From: CATOSP01 sp034422355
Lineage (GTDB): Bacteria > Chloroflexota > Dehalococcoidia > Lucifugimonadales > UBA3495
NCBI GenBank assembly: GCA_034422355.1
Contig: DAOUJS010000194.1
Location: 1 to 64,000 of the forward strand
DNA length: 64,000 bases
Direction: 5' to 3'
Shown: piece by piece, positions 19,941 to 28,866 of the stretch
Layout: each line of letters opens with the position of its first letter
Position numbering within the stretch: position 1 is the first letter of the stretch
Made by a program: the position numbers and the translations under genes
Notes under the pieces: generated by a model
The model's database searches: none
Told to the model about the DNA's origin: nothing
Seen by the model: the letters and a program-made list of their open reading frames with translations, nothing else

Positions 19941-20418
19941 GCGTGAATTATAGGCAATGTGCGCCAGGCACGACCCTGTCTTCGACATTGACAGGGCGCG
20001 GGACCAACCCCCCCGGACAAAGGGTTCCGGCAGCCCAGAGCGCCGGATGGACGCCGCCGGAGAGATTCAGCCCGGAATCAAGCTGCCCGGCCCCGCCTGG
20101 CTCACCAATGTGGAAGACAGGCAGAACAAACACAGCAAGACACCAATGAAATGATATGGTGTATACTGTCCGTGTTCCTGAATGCCTGACTGTATGTATC
20201 ATGGGTTGAACAGGCGATGGCGTTCTGGCGGACGCCGCCAGCGAGAATGGCCCCGTTCGCCGGCAACCCCGATGTCGAAGGCACGGTCCCAGGTTGGGCT
20301 CGAGGCGATTTGGGGTACAGATGCCGGGGATATAACTGTCCCGGGTGCATGGCTGCGCTCTCGCGACACATTTCGAGTCCGCAGGAGCAACTGAATCCCA
20401 CACCAACAAGAGGCAGAA
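19941..20418 (+). promoter_or_regulatory. 478-bp gap with possible promoter for the prodomain/subtilase pair
   Basis: No supported gene is seen. TATACT at 20162-20167 with AAGACA 19 bases upstream (20137-20142) is a weak sigma70-like promoter. If used, the transcript would have a 5' leader of about 240 nt before the lipoprotein start at 20419. I see no known riboswitch in that leader. Confidence 0.3.
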
Positions 20419-21075
20419 ATGATGGGCAAAAATTGGAAACGGTTGGCAGTGTACCTGCAATTCAGCTTGCACGGGTTGGTCTTGGCCCTGGCCCTGGCCC
20501 TGGCCTGTGCCTCGGCATCCGCCCCGGCTGCGCCGGAGCCGCTGGTGTCCGCAGGCGCTCCGGTTGTTGACGGCGCAGGCCAGACCCCTCGGGGAGCGGC
20601 CGCCGGGCCGGCCACTCCCACGCTGGCCCCTACCGTTGCGCCTGCGGCCACAACTGAAGAAGACCGCTACAAGGCCAAAGAACGGGATGAGGCCTCCAAG
20701 TCAGCCTCGCCAGGGGGCGGCGCCAACGACCAGGCCCTGCCCATTCCCGATAAGGGCGAGTTGAGGTACCCCAACCTGGGTTCCCAACTGGATCAACTGG
20801 CGGCGGGCGTGGAATCGGGGCAGACCACCCCTGAGGAGGCCGCCGCGGACGCCCCGGTCCATTCCGGGGAATCGGTGGCAGTGACCATCCACCTGTCCGG
20901 CAGCGTGGACGACGTGGTGAAGTTCCTGGAAGACAACGGCGGCGACCCGCGCAACGTGGGCGAGGACTACATCGAAGCCTACGTGCCGGTATCCCTGCTG
21001 GGGCCGGTGTCGGAACAGCCCGGGGTCATCCGGGTGCGGGAAATCATCCCGCCGGAGCCGGGCCGGGGCGGCTAG
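20419..21075 (+). CDS. Lipoprotein equivalent to a subtilase prodomain
   Basis: A 218-aa secreted protein. The hydrophobic stretch LVLALALALACASAS ends in a lipobox-like LALAC, suggesting a lipid-anchored protein. A P/A-rich linker follows. Residues about 100-215 (ALPIPDKGELRYPNLGSQLD, FLEDNGGDPRNVGEDYIEAY, VSLLGPVSEQPGVIRVREI) are nearly identical to the region before the catalytic domain of the subtilase that starts at 21184. It has no catalytic domain and so resembles a free-standing prodomain: a chaperone or inhibitor in trans, or the remainder of a second protease. It lies 108 bp before the protease, same strand. Confidence 0.78.
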   Translation: MMGKNWKRLAVYLQFSLHGLVLALALALACASASAPAAPEPLVSAGAPVVDGAGQTPRGAAAGPATPTLAPTVAPAATTEEDRYKAKERDEASKSASPGGGANDQALPIPDKGELRYPNLGSQLDQLAAGVESGQTTPEEAAADAPVHSGESVAVTIHLSGSVDDVVKFLEDNGGDPRNVGEDYIEAYVPVSLLGPVSEQPGVIRVREIIPPEPGRGG

Positions 21076-21183
21076 ACGGTCACCGGCCGGGACGTGCCGG
21101 GGATGATGGACAGCCCGGAAAGGGTCAATGCCAGGGGATGTGTTTGGGCCCACGACCAGGAGAATCTTTGAGTGGAGGCTTCC

Positions 21184-24100
21184 ATGCGTTGCAAGAAACA
21201 TTTCGGTTTCCTGGCGATAGCAGTCCTGGCCGCCCTGGTATTCACCCTGGCGGTGGCCCTGCCCGGCGTTTCCGCCGACGGGGACGAGGACAGGAAAAAG
21301 TACACGGAGGACAAGAAAAAGGACACGGAGGACCAGGGGCAGGAAGAGGCCCTGCCCATCCCGGAAAAGGCCAGCCTGAAGTATCCCAAACTGGGGTCCA
21401 GGCTGGACCAACTGGTCTTGAGCGTCGAGGAGGAGAAAACCATGGCAGAAGAGGCCGCCGCGGATACCCCGGTGCACCGGGAAGAGTCGGTGGCGGTGAC
21501 CATCTACCTGTCCGGCAACGTGGACGACGTGGTGGGGTTCCTGGAGGACAACGGCGGCGACCCGCGCAACGTGGGGGAAGATTACATCGAAGCCTATGTT
21601 CCGGTATCCCTGCTGGGACCGGTGTCGGAACAGACCGGGGTCATCCGGGTGCGGGAAATCGTGCCGCCGCAGCCGGAGTATGGCCCTATCACCAGCCAGG
21701 GAGTCCAGGCGCACCTTTCGGCGGCCTGGAACCAGGCTGGGTACACGGGCCAAGGCATCAAGGTGGGGATAATCGACGGCCCTGCCGCTTTCACGGGCTA
21801 CAGCGCACGCATCGGGTCCGAGCTGCCAACGCCTGCGGGAGTCAGGTGTTACACGGACATTGGGAGGCCCACCCGGAACCTGGCCGACTGCGAAGACGAG
21901 GTTGACCACGGCACTGCGGTAGCGGAATCCCTCGTCGACATCGCCCCCGACGTGTCCCTCTACATAGCCACTCCAAGTTCTGCAGGAGACTTGCACTCTA
22001 CTGTTGATTGGATGGTCTCCCAGGGCGTATCGGTCGTCGCCCATGTGCAAAGCTACACATTTGACGGTCCGGGCGACGGCACCTCCCCCTTCAGCAATAG
22101 CCCGCTGAAGGCCGTGGACCGGGCGGTGGGCCGCGGAATCATCTGGGTCGCCCCAGCGGGGAATCACGCACGGGGGACTTGGTTTAGTGAATCTCCTTCC
22201 ATTTACACATCGTCAAGTATAGCGAATGTGGACGTTGTTGCTTTCGACGGCGCCGATGATTTTCACAATGGTCTGATCGGGAAAGGCGACAGGATCAGGG
22301 TACAGTTGCGCTGGGGCGATAGATGGGGTGGAGCCTCCAGCGATGTGGATCTCTTGCTTTGGGACAACGTCACCCGACAGTTTGTAGCTCGTAGCGAGAA
22401 TTTTCAGACAGGGCTGGCTGGTCACTATCCGTACGAGAGAGTATCACATCTGCTTATCGAAGACCGTTTGTATCACATATTCGTAATCCACCGTAGCGGC
22501 AGCGTGCCTGACTGGATTCAGGTGATGGTGTGGGGTGTTCCGGAGATTGAGCACTACACCAAGAACGGCAGCATTGGCAGCCCGGCAGAAAGCGCCAACC
22601 CCGGCCTGTTGGCAGTAGGCGCGGCCCACTGGGACGATGTGCGGGCCATCGAGCCATACAGCAGCCGCGGTCCCACCCCCGACGGCCGGGTCAAGCCCGA
22701 CGTGGTTGGGGCGGACTGTGGGGCAACCTCGCTGCGGCCCCTGAACGAGTACAACTCAGGCTTCTGCGGCACCAGCCAAGCGTCGTCCCACGTGGCCGGC
22801 CTGGCGGCGTTGGTGCGCCAGCGCTTCCCCGACTATAGCCCGGCCCAGGTCGCCGGCTACCTGAAGGACAACGCGGAGCAGCGGCAGAGTCCCGACCCCA
22901 ACTACACATGGGGGCACGGCTTCGCCCAACTCTCGCCGCCCGAAGGGGCAACACGACCCACTGCTCCAACACTGTCCAACGCGTTCACCCGGAATCCGGC
23001 GGCGGACTTCAATACCCTGGACGCCGCTGGGAACTCGGCTCCAGGAGGCATCTGGTCCGACGGGACGACCATGTGGGTGGCCGACTGGTTTCTTGGTAAG
23101 AAGATCTACGCCTATAACTTGGCAACCAAGGCGCGGGTCCCCGGCAGGGACTTCAATACTCTCGACGCCGACACCGATAGGCCGAGTGGAATCTGGTCCG
23201 ACGGCACGACTATGTGGGTGTCGGATTGGCTTAACGACAAGATTTACGCCTACGACATGGCCACCAAGGCGCGGGTCCCCGGCCGGGAATTCAATACCCT
23301 GGACGCCGCCGGAAACCGGTCTCCGCGAGGCATCTGGTCCGACGGGACGACGATGTGGGTGGCGGACTGGATTGACGAAAAGATTTACGCCTACAACATG
23401 GCCACCAAGGCGCGGGTCCCCGGCAAGGATTTCGATAGCCTGAACGCTAGGAACCGGGACCCGGAGGGCATCTGGTCCGACAGCGAGACGATGTGGGTGG
23501 TGGACGACAACAGGGGGAAGATTTACGCCTACGACCTAGCCACCAAGGCGCGGGTCCCCGGCCGGGAATTCAATACCCTGGACGCCGCCGGAAACACTCA
23601 GCCGGAAGGCATCTGGTCCGACGGGACGACGATGTGGGTGTCGGACTGGATTGATGAAAAGATTTACGCCTACAACATGCCGCAAGTGGCGATACTTGAA
23701 GCCTCGCCCGCCACCGCGGTGCCGAACCAGGCCATCACCGTCAACGGACGGGGCTTCACCGTCGGCGGCACCATCAACGCCGCCAACGATGGCAGCGAGG
23801 TGACGCTGGGCGGTGACGACGCGGCCCTGTCAAGGAGCGCAGGGGGCTTCAGGAACTTCAACAGCGGTCAAGTAGTGACGGTGGACAGCGGCGGAAGCTG
23901 GTCCGCCACCATCATCGTCCCCATCACCGACGCAACAACGACCCCCGGAACCCACGAACTGGAGGTCATGGACAGCGGAAACCGCTCCGGTTCGGTGGAA
24001 ATCACGATCCCCGAGCGTACCCTGACCATCGAGCCGACCGAGGCCCGGCCGGGCGAGACGGTAACGCTCACCGGCACCGGTTTCCCCGCCAGCAACACCA

Positions 24101-24810
24101 GGACCAAGGAGCACAACACGCCGTCCGTCGAGATCACTTATAGTGGCACCCTCGTGGGCACGGCCATCCCGGACGGGGACGGTAACATCACGCTCAGCTT
24201 CCGGGTCCCCCTGGACGCGGCCATTCCCTCCACCAACCGGGTGGAAGCCAACTACGATATTCCCGGTACTTCTACCCAGGTAGAGGCTTTCGTCAACCAC
24301 ACTGTGTTGGCTCCGCATATGGGCGTGACCGCCAGTGCCACCCGCTCCTTCTCCCCAGCCTCGGTGGCTCCGGGCGGGCAGGTGACGGTGACCATCACCG
24401 CCGCCAACTACGGGATCGCCGGAAGAGTCACGGAGACGCTGCCCGCCGGGTTCAGCTACGTATCCAGCACTCACGGCTCGGTTACCCACCCGGTCGATGG
24501 CAACAGCCAGAAGGTCAGGTTCACGCTACTAAGGGAGACTTCCTTCACCTACACCGTTACCGCGCCCAGCGTGGAGGACTCCTACACCTTCTCCGGCACG
24601 TTGAGGGACTCCGGCCAGAATGATCACGTGGTCGGCGGCGCTGACACCGTGACGGTGTCCTCCGGGAACCCGTTGCTTCTCAGGTACGACACCAACGGCG
24701 ACGGCGTGATTCAACTGGATGAGGTCTACGCGGCCATAGATGACTACTTCGATGGCGCCCTCACCCTGGACGAGGTATACGAGATCATTGACCTGTACTT
24801 CCGGGGCTGA
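21184..24810 (+). CDS. Secreted multidomain subtilisin-like (S8) serine protease
   Basis: A 1208-aa precursor. A signal peptide spans residues 1-31, followed by a charged linker and a prodomain (55-162). The S8 domain is about 165-585, with catalytic D198 (GIIDG), H242 (DHGTA), oxyanion N327 (PAGNH) and S531 (CGTSQAS). An insert of about 360-455 resembles a PPC-type beta domain. Five repeats of about 47 residues with GIWSDGTTMWV and KIYAYNMATKARVPG run from about 609 to 845. Three Ig/DUF11-like beta domains follow, then a dockerin-like end with an EF-hand DTNGDGVIQLDE (about 1165-1208). The ATG at 21184 has GGAGG at good spacing; a GTG 12 bases earlier does not. It probably digests extracellular protein. 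Confidence 0.9.
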   Translation: MRCKKHFGFLAIAVLAALVFTLAVALPGVSADGDEDRKKYTEDKKKDTEDQGQEEALPIPEKASLKYPKLGSRLDQLVLSVEEEKTMAEEAAADTPVHREESVAVTIYLSGNVDDVVGFLEDNGGDPRNVGEDYIEAYVPVSLLGPVSEQTGVIRVREIVPPQPEYGPITSQGVQAHLSAAWNQAGYTGQGIKVGIIDGPAAFTGYSARIGSELPTPAGVRCYTDIGRPTRNLADCEDEVDHGTAVAESLVDIAPDVSLYIATPSSAGDLHSTVDWMVSQGVSVVAHVQSYTFDGPGDGTSPFSNSPLKAVDRAVGRGIIWVAPAGNHARGTWFSESPSIYTSSSIANVDVVAFDGADDFHNGLIGKGDRIRVQLRWGDRWGGASSDVDLLLWDNVTRQFVARSENFQTGLAGHYPYERVSHLLIEDRLYHIFVIHRSGSVPDWIQVMVWGVPEIEHYTKNGSIGSPAESANPGLLAVGAAHWDDVRAIEPYSSRGPTPDGRVKPDVVGADCGATSLRPLNEYNSGFCGTSQASSHVAGLAALVRQRFPDYSPAQVAGYLKDNAEQRQSPDPNYTWGHGFAQLSPPEGATRPTAPTLSNAFTRNPAADFNTLDAAGNSAPGGIWSDGTTMWVADWFLGKKIYAYNLATKARVPGRDFNTLDADTDRPSGIWSDGTTMWVSDWLNDKIYAYDMATKARVPGREFNTLDAAGNRSPRGIWSDGTTMWVADWIDEKIYAYNMATKARVPGKDFDSLNARNRDPEGIWSDSETMWVVDDNRGKIYAYDLATKARVPGREFNTLDAAGNTQPEGIWSDGTTMWVSDWIDEKIYAYNMPQVAILEASPATAVPNQAITVNGRGFTVGGTINAANDGSEVTLGGDDAALSRSAGGFRNFNSGQVVTVDSGGSWSATIIVPITDATTTPGTHELEVMDSGNRSGSVEITIPERTLTIEPTEARPGETVTLTGTGFPASNTRTKEHNTPSVEITYSGTLVGTAIPDGDGNITLSFRVPLDAAIPSTNRVEANYDIPGTSTQVEAFVNHTVLAPHMGVTASATRSFSPASVAPGGQVTVTITAANYGIAGRVTETLPAGFSYVSSTHGSVTHPVDGNSQKVRFTLLRETSFTYTVTAPSVEDSYTFSGTLRDSGQNDHVVGGADTVTVSSGNPLLLRYDTNGDGVIQLDEVYAAIDDYFDGALTLDEVYEIIDLYFRG

Positions 24811-24811
24811 T

Positions 24812-24846
24812 GCCGGTGGCCGGTGGCTAGTGGTTGGCGGTTAGGC
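24812..24846. repeat. Heptamer tandem repeat after the subtilase gene
   Basis: Five successive 7-bp units: GCCGGTG, GCCGGTG, GCTAGTG, GTTGGCG, GTTAGGC. The array begins one base after the stop codon and is related to the array at 18543. The rest of 24847-25007 shows no gene. Confidence 0.65.
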
Positions 24847-25007
24847 CGGCGGCGGGCGGGGAGTTGCGCGAGCAGAGGAAGTATTGATCGCGCGATATGA
24901 ACCGGAGTGGAACGGAATACCCGGATTCAGTATGCAAGTCCCGGACGTGGGCGGCCGGTAATGCCGGACTACGTCAACGAGTGGGACCGCAGGTTTCCCC
25001 CACGGGA

Positions 25008-26369
25008 CTAGGACGGACGGCGGAGAACTACGGCAGCATCGTACAGGGGGGACTTTTTATTCGTCTGGAGTCTGCTACCGCTGTTGACGATGCTGGAACC
25101 AACGCGGTCTCTCAATCTGCTAACTCCCAGGACCGAGAGCCCCTGAAGTTCCCCAATGCGGCACAGGTATTCTTCGACCTTGATTTCCCTGCCCTGAATC
25201 ATGGAGTTTCCAATCACGATTACCGCTGTGCCTCCTGGCTTCAGGAATCTATTGAGCAGGCAACAGAACCTGTCCAGATCGTTCATGTACGCCGTGACAT
25301 AGTTGGCCCAACCATTTCCGCCGTAGACCTTTTTGGACTTATTGATTTGGCGTAATTCAGCTATAGTTTGATGCAGGTCCGGCAGTGCCGGTTCCAGGTC
25401 AATGGGTGAGCCGCCCCGGACGGTCTGCCAGTATTTGCCGAAGTTGCCAGTCTCAAGCCGCTTCAGTTCGGCGGAAGACTTCACAAGTCCACTCCAGAAC
25501 AACTGGGGGCGGCTGTTCCTGACGTAGTGGTAATTGTTCATGTATGGCGGCGAGGTTACCATCAGGTCAACAGAACCGGGCCGGATAATTTCTTCAGAGT
25601 CGAAAAAGGAACTCTCGTACACATGCCATCCCGGTGTGTGATTGCGGCTGGACAGTTCCGATTGGAATTCCGTGATGTCGGTCAGCACCTGGTCGAGCTT
25701 CGCAAGAAGCGCTTTCCCGACGTCGGCGTCATGGACCAGGCTCTTGCCGGCCGCGGGGCGCGAACCCAGGGACGGCTCGTATGAGTAGTTGGAGAAGTCT
25801 ACGATTACCGAGGACAGGGCAACGTTGAAGATTTCCCTTATGGACGGCTCCAGGCCGTCCATGTAGTCGAGGGTGAGCAGGACCTTCCGTTCAACCGCGG
25901 GGGAGAAGAAGGGGATGCGGCTCTTGAACCCTGGCGGCGGGGAGCTGCGCGGCGCAAGGCGCGGACGGGACGCCTGCGCTCCCATAGACTGCCGGTACCC
26001 ATCGATACCGTCCGCAAGCTCGCTCAGGGGAATGTTCCCTGATGCCAGTTTGACTTTGCAGACCAGTGCGGCGAAGGGGTTGAGTTCAAAACCCGCGGCG
26101 TTGATGCCCAGCCGGTTTGCTTCCACCAGGGTTGTGCCCACCCCGGCGAATGGGTCCAGCACGACGCTATCCTGCCGGGGAAACGGCAAATACTGGGCTA
26201 TGGCATTGTGCGCGAACTCACCGGAAAATCCGGCTATCCAGGGGCACCAGCGGTGAATGGACAGGGACTTGTTGTGGGAAGCGGCCGCTTCACCATAGAA
26301 ACCAGGCAAATAGCCGGGCGCCAAGGTGTCCTGGCGCCCGGCTGCGTCCGGCGTCCTGTTCGGCGGCAC
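25008..26369 (-). CDS. DNA methyltransferase (N6-adenine/N4-cytosine type)
   Basis: A protein of 453 aa if the GTG at 26369 is the start, 13 bp after the flavin oxidoreductase stop; no ATG is available there and the longer frame overlaps that gene. AdoMet motif I is DPFAGVGTT (72-80) and catalytic motif IV is TSPPY (272-276). A late NRFLKPGGTAVIVIGNS segment is the usual methyltransferase strand pair. There is no adjacent restriction enzyme. Residues about 130-149 form a P/R/S-rich insert encoded by a GC-rich palindrome-like sequence. It probably methylates a specific DNA site. Confidence 0.82.
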   Translation of the reverse strand: MPPNRTPDAAGRQDTLAPGYLPGFYGEAAASHNKSLSIHRWCPWIAGFSGEFAHNAIAQYLPFPRQDSVVLDPFAGVGTTLVEANRLGINAAGFELNPFAALVCKVKLASGNIPLSELADGIDGYRQSMGAQASRPRLAPRSSPPPGFKSRIPFFSPAVERKVLLTLDYMDGLEPSIREIFNVALSSVIVDFSNYSYEPSLGSRPAAGKSLVHDADVGKALLAKLDQVLTDITEFQSELSSRNHTPGWHVYESSFFDSEEIIRPGSVDLMVTSPPYMNNYHYVRNSRPQLFWSGLVKSSAELKRLETGNFGKYWQTVRGGSPIDLEPALPDLHQTIAELRQINKSKKVYGGNGWANYVTAYMNDLDRFCCLLNRFLKPGGTAVIVIGNSMIQGREIKVEEYLCRIGELQGLSVLGVSRLRDRVGSSIVNSGSRLQTNKKSPLYDAAVVLRRPS

Positions 26370-26382
26370 TTGGGCCGCAACC

Positions 26383-27552
26383 CTACCGGGGGCGTTCCGC
26401 GTATGCCTGGCGGGCGCGGTCGAGGGCCCGGGTCCGGCCTGCCACCAGCACTTCCTGGCGCTCGGCGGCCCACTTGTTGGATGCCTTGGTGCCGACCAGC
26501 GAACCCTGGAACTGGGGCATGACGTACCGGGCCAGCAGCTCGTAGCTGTGGAGCATCTGCTCCCTGGGCGCCCAGTCGATGGTCTGCACCAGGAACCCGC
26601 CGAACCCGCCGCTCTGCTCGTCCAGCCGCTTGATGGCCTCCACGCAGTCGTCTGGAGTGCCGATGATCCACGAGCCGGAATCGACCATGTAGTCGATGAC
26701 CTTTTCCAGCGGGCCGTCGTAGACCGGCTTCCGCCCGTTGGTGCCCTCGGAGTACTCGCGGAGGTAGCGGCCGGAACCCAGCCGCGCCTGCTCAATCGCC
26801 TCCTTGCGCGTCTCCGCCAGGTGCACCGGCAGCACCAGCCGCCAGTCGTCCCGGTTGACCGTCTGCTCATGCTCGGCGGCCGACTCCTCGGCAATGTCCC
26901 ACAGCGCCTTCAGGTTCGAGGGGCCGGAACTGGGGTCTCGCGGCACGGTGATCGTAAGCACGGCGGCGCTGTACTTTCCGGCAAGCGCCACGCCCGCCGG
27001 CGTCTGCACCGAGGCCACGGCAACGGGCATATAGGGCTTCTGGTAGGGCCGCAGTTGCAGCATCGCCTCGTTCAACTCGAACCAGTCGCTCTTGTAGGTA
27101 ATCGGCTCGGTCTCGGTGAACAGGCGCAGCACGATGCCAAGGGCCTCATCCATACGCTCCCGCTGCACCTCGTGGGGAATGCCCATCATGTAGGCGTCGC
27201 CGGGCAGCGCCCCGGGGCCGACTCCTAGCATCACGCGCCCGTGGGTCATGTGGTCAAGCTGCACCATCCGGTTGGCGACCATCAGCGGGTGATGGTAGGG
27301 CAGGCTGATCACGCCGGAACCCAGCTTGATGTGCCGGGTCCGGTCTGCCGCCACCGCCATGAATATCTCGGGGGAGGAGATGGTCTCCCACCCCGCGCTG
27401 TGGTGCTCGCCGATCCAGGCCTCGTCGTAACCCAGGTAGTCAAGCCACTGGACCAGTTCCAGGTCACGGTCGATGGCCAGGGTTGGGTTCTCGCCCACCC
27501 GGTGGAAGGGACCCAGGAAGATTCCGAATTTCATGCGCTCAGGCAGCGCCAT
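26383..27552 (-). CDS. LLM class flavin-dependent oxidoreductase
   Basis: A 389-aa luciferase-like TIM-barrel enzyme. MKFGIFLGPFHR starts the barrel; EAWIGEHHS (about 45-53), PYHHPLMVANRMVQLDHMT and GRVMLGVGPGALP are class signatures. It would use FMNH2 or F420H2 to oxidise or reduce a small organic substrate, which cannot be named. The ATG at 27552 is chosen because GAGGT lies 7 bases upstream; a GTG three codons earlier is the alternative. Closest in the window to the protein at 47413. It lies between the amidohydrolase and the DNA methyltransferase. Confidence 0.87.
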   Translation of the reverse strand: MALPERMKFGIFLGPFHRVGENPTLAIDRDLELVQWLDYLGYDEAWIGEHHSAGWETISSPEIFMAVAADRTRHIKLGSGVISLPYHHPLMVANRMVQLDHMTHGRVMLGVGPGALPGDAYMMGIPHEVQRERMDEALGIVLRLFTETEPITYKSDWFELNEAMLQLRPYQKPYMPVAVASVQTPAGVALAGKYSAAVLTITVPRDPSSGPSNLKALWDIAEESAAEHEQTVNRDDWRLVLPVHLAETRKEAIEQARLGSGRYLREYSEGTNGRKPVYDGPLEKVIDYMVDSGSWIIGTPDDCVEAIKRLDEQSGGFGGFLVQTIDWAPREQMLHSYELLARYVMPQFQGSLVGTKASNKWAAERQEVLVAGRTRALDRARQAYAERPR

Positions 27553-27616
27553 CGTAGTCACCTCTCTGCAGCATACCCCGCATCTGCGGGGAAACGGGTT
27601 GAACGGACCTTCGGGG

Positions 27617-28639
27617 TCAGTTGACGCGGTAGACCCGGGTTGCCGTGTCGTGGAACATTTCGGCCCGCTCGCTGGCCGAATAGCCGCTGGACAGCCGCTT
27701 GAAGGCGTTGTACATCACGTTATAGGAGTAGGAGACCTTGTCCACCGGGAAGTTGCTCTCGAACATGCAGCGGCCCGGCCCGAACTGCTCGATGCAGTAA
27801 TTCATGTATGGGGCCATCGACTCCGCCAGTTCTTCCGACCCGATGGGCGTCTCCCGCAGGTGCCAGTCAAAGCCGGTGCGGGGCATACCGATGCCGCCCA
27901 GCTTCATATTGACGTTGGGACACTCGGCCACGGCTGCGATTCCGGCGCGCCAGTTGGCCAGCACCTCGTCGTCCCGGTTCGCGTAGGGTCCGACCCTTTG
28001 CAGTCCGCCGATGTGGTTCAGGATGATGGTCAGGTCCGGAACGGCCCTGGCGAAGTCTGCCAGTTCGGGAAGCTGTGGATGGTACATCCAGGCTTCCAGG
28101 GACATTCCCATGCGGGCCAGCACCCGTGCCCCGGCCCGGAACGTCTCGCTCCCCAACTGGTTCGGCTGGGCAATGGCCGCGGTGTTCTCCACTTCAGGGT
28201 TGGGGTCCCAGGTGACGGAGTGGCGGATGCCCCGGAAACGGTTGGGGCTGGCCGCTTGCAGTACCTCCAGCACCGGCTCAACCCGGTCGGCCAGGTGCAG
28301 GTTGGCATGGCCCACGATTGCCGCCGCCGCCTTGCAGGGGCCGTATAGCCCAGTATCCGCCGCCGCGGCAAGCCCCTGGACGAACTCCACCTCTCCCACG
28401 GGCTTCATTTCCTCCGGGCCGTCGGCGCGGTACATGGCCCGCGCCTCGACGAACACCGTCGAGCGCACATTATGTCCGCTGTTGGTGTCGGCCGCCAGCT
28501 CGTGGAGCAGGTATCGCTGGTAGGGGATGCGCTGTGTCCGCATGTCCCAGAAGTGGTGATGCGGGTCGCAGATGGGCAGTTCCGGCTCCAGCGCCGGCTC
28601 AATTGTCAGGTCCAGCCAGTCATTACCGCCGAATGGCAT
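27617..28639 (-). CDS. Amidohydrolase family protein (amidohydro_2 type)
   Basis: A 340-aa metal-dependent TIM-barrel hydrolase. CDPHHHFWD (about 24-32) provides the first metal histidines; FRGIRHSV, the ILNHIGG segment and FESNFPVD near the C-terminus are the other family motifs, with the last Asp as probable catalytic acid. This group includes lactonases and decarboxylases of aromatic and uronate degradation. It is followed 64 bp later by a flavin oxidoreductase on the same strand, suggesting a shared pathway. Substrate unknown. Confidence 0.85.
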   Translation of the reverse strand: MPFGGNDWLDLTIEPALEPELPICDPHHHFWDMRTQRIPYQRYLLHELAADTNSGHNVRSTVFVEARAMYRADGPEEMKPVGEVEFVQGLAAAADTGLYGPCKAAAAIVGHANLHLADRVEPVLEVLQAASPNRFRGIRHSVTWDPNPEVENTAAIAQPNQLGSETFRAGARVLARMGMSLEAWMYHPQLPELADFARAVPDLTIILNHIGGLQRVGPYANRDDEVLANWRAGIAAVAECPNVNMKLGGIGMPRTGFDWHLRETPIGSEELAESMAPYMNYCIEQFGPGRCMFESNFPVDKVSYSYNVMYNAFKRLSSGYSASERAEMFHDTATRVYRVN

Positions 28640-28741
28640 GATGACACTCCTTTCATATCCCGCTCCCGCCCCGGCTGCCGGGGCAGGGTGTGGTAGTCCG
28701 TTGCCGACTTATTGGCGGCCCCATGATACCATCTATTCCCA

Positions 28742-28823
28742 CCCGCCGCCCCGCGCATCGACCATTCATTCCCGCCCGCCGCCCCGCGCAGCAACCGCTT
28801 ATGCCCGCCCGCCGCCCCGCGCA
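28742..28823. repeat. 33-bp tandem repeat, three units
   Basis: The 16-bp core CCCGCCGCCCCGCGCA occurs at 28742, 28775 and 28808, an exact 33-bp period, with diverged bases between the cores. It lies in the 227-bp gap between two minus-strand genes. A minus-strand TATCAT box for the amidohydrolase is possible at 28723-28728. Confidence 0.85.
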
Positions 28824-28866
28824 CCAGCCATGACTTTCCGGGGCAGGACCTGCGCTCAGGGGGACT

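Noticed and set aside
20701..22167. 488-codon minus-strand open frame opposite the prodomain and subtilase genes
   Set aside because: Spans two well-supported plus-strand genes and repeats itself only because those genes share the prodomain.
24897..25355. Plus-strand open frame opposite the end of the methyltransferase gene
   Set aside because: No recognisable domain or ribosome site, and it is antisense to a methyltransferase with clear motifs.
28742..28823. Possible CRISPR array at the 33-bp repeats
   Set aside because: Only three units, cores of 16 bp with related spacers, extreme GC and no cas genes; it is a simple tandem repeat.
28606..28824. Short minus-strand open frame with repeated RGAAGG peptides
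   Set aside because: It is produced by the 33-bp tandem repeat, overlaps the amidohydrolase start and has no ribosome site.
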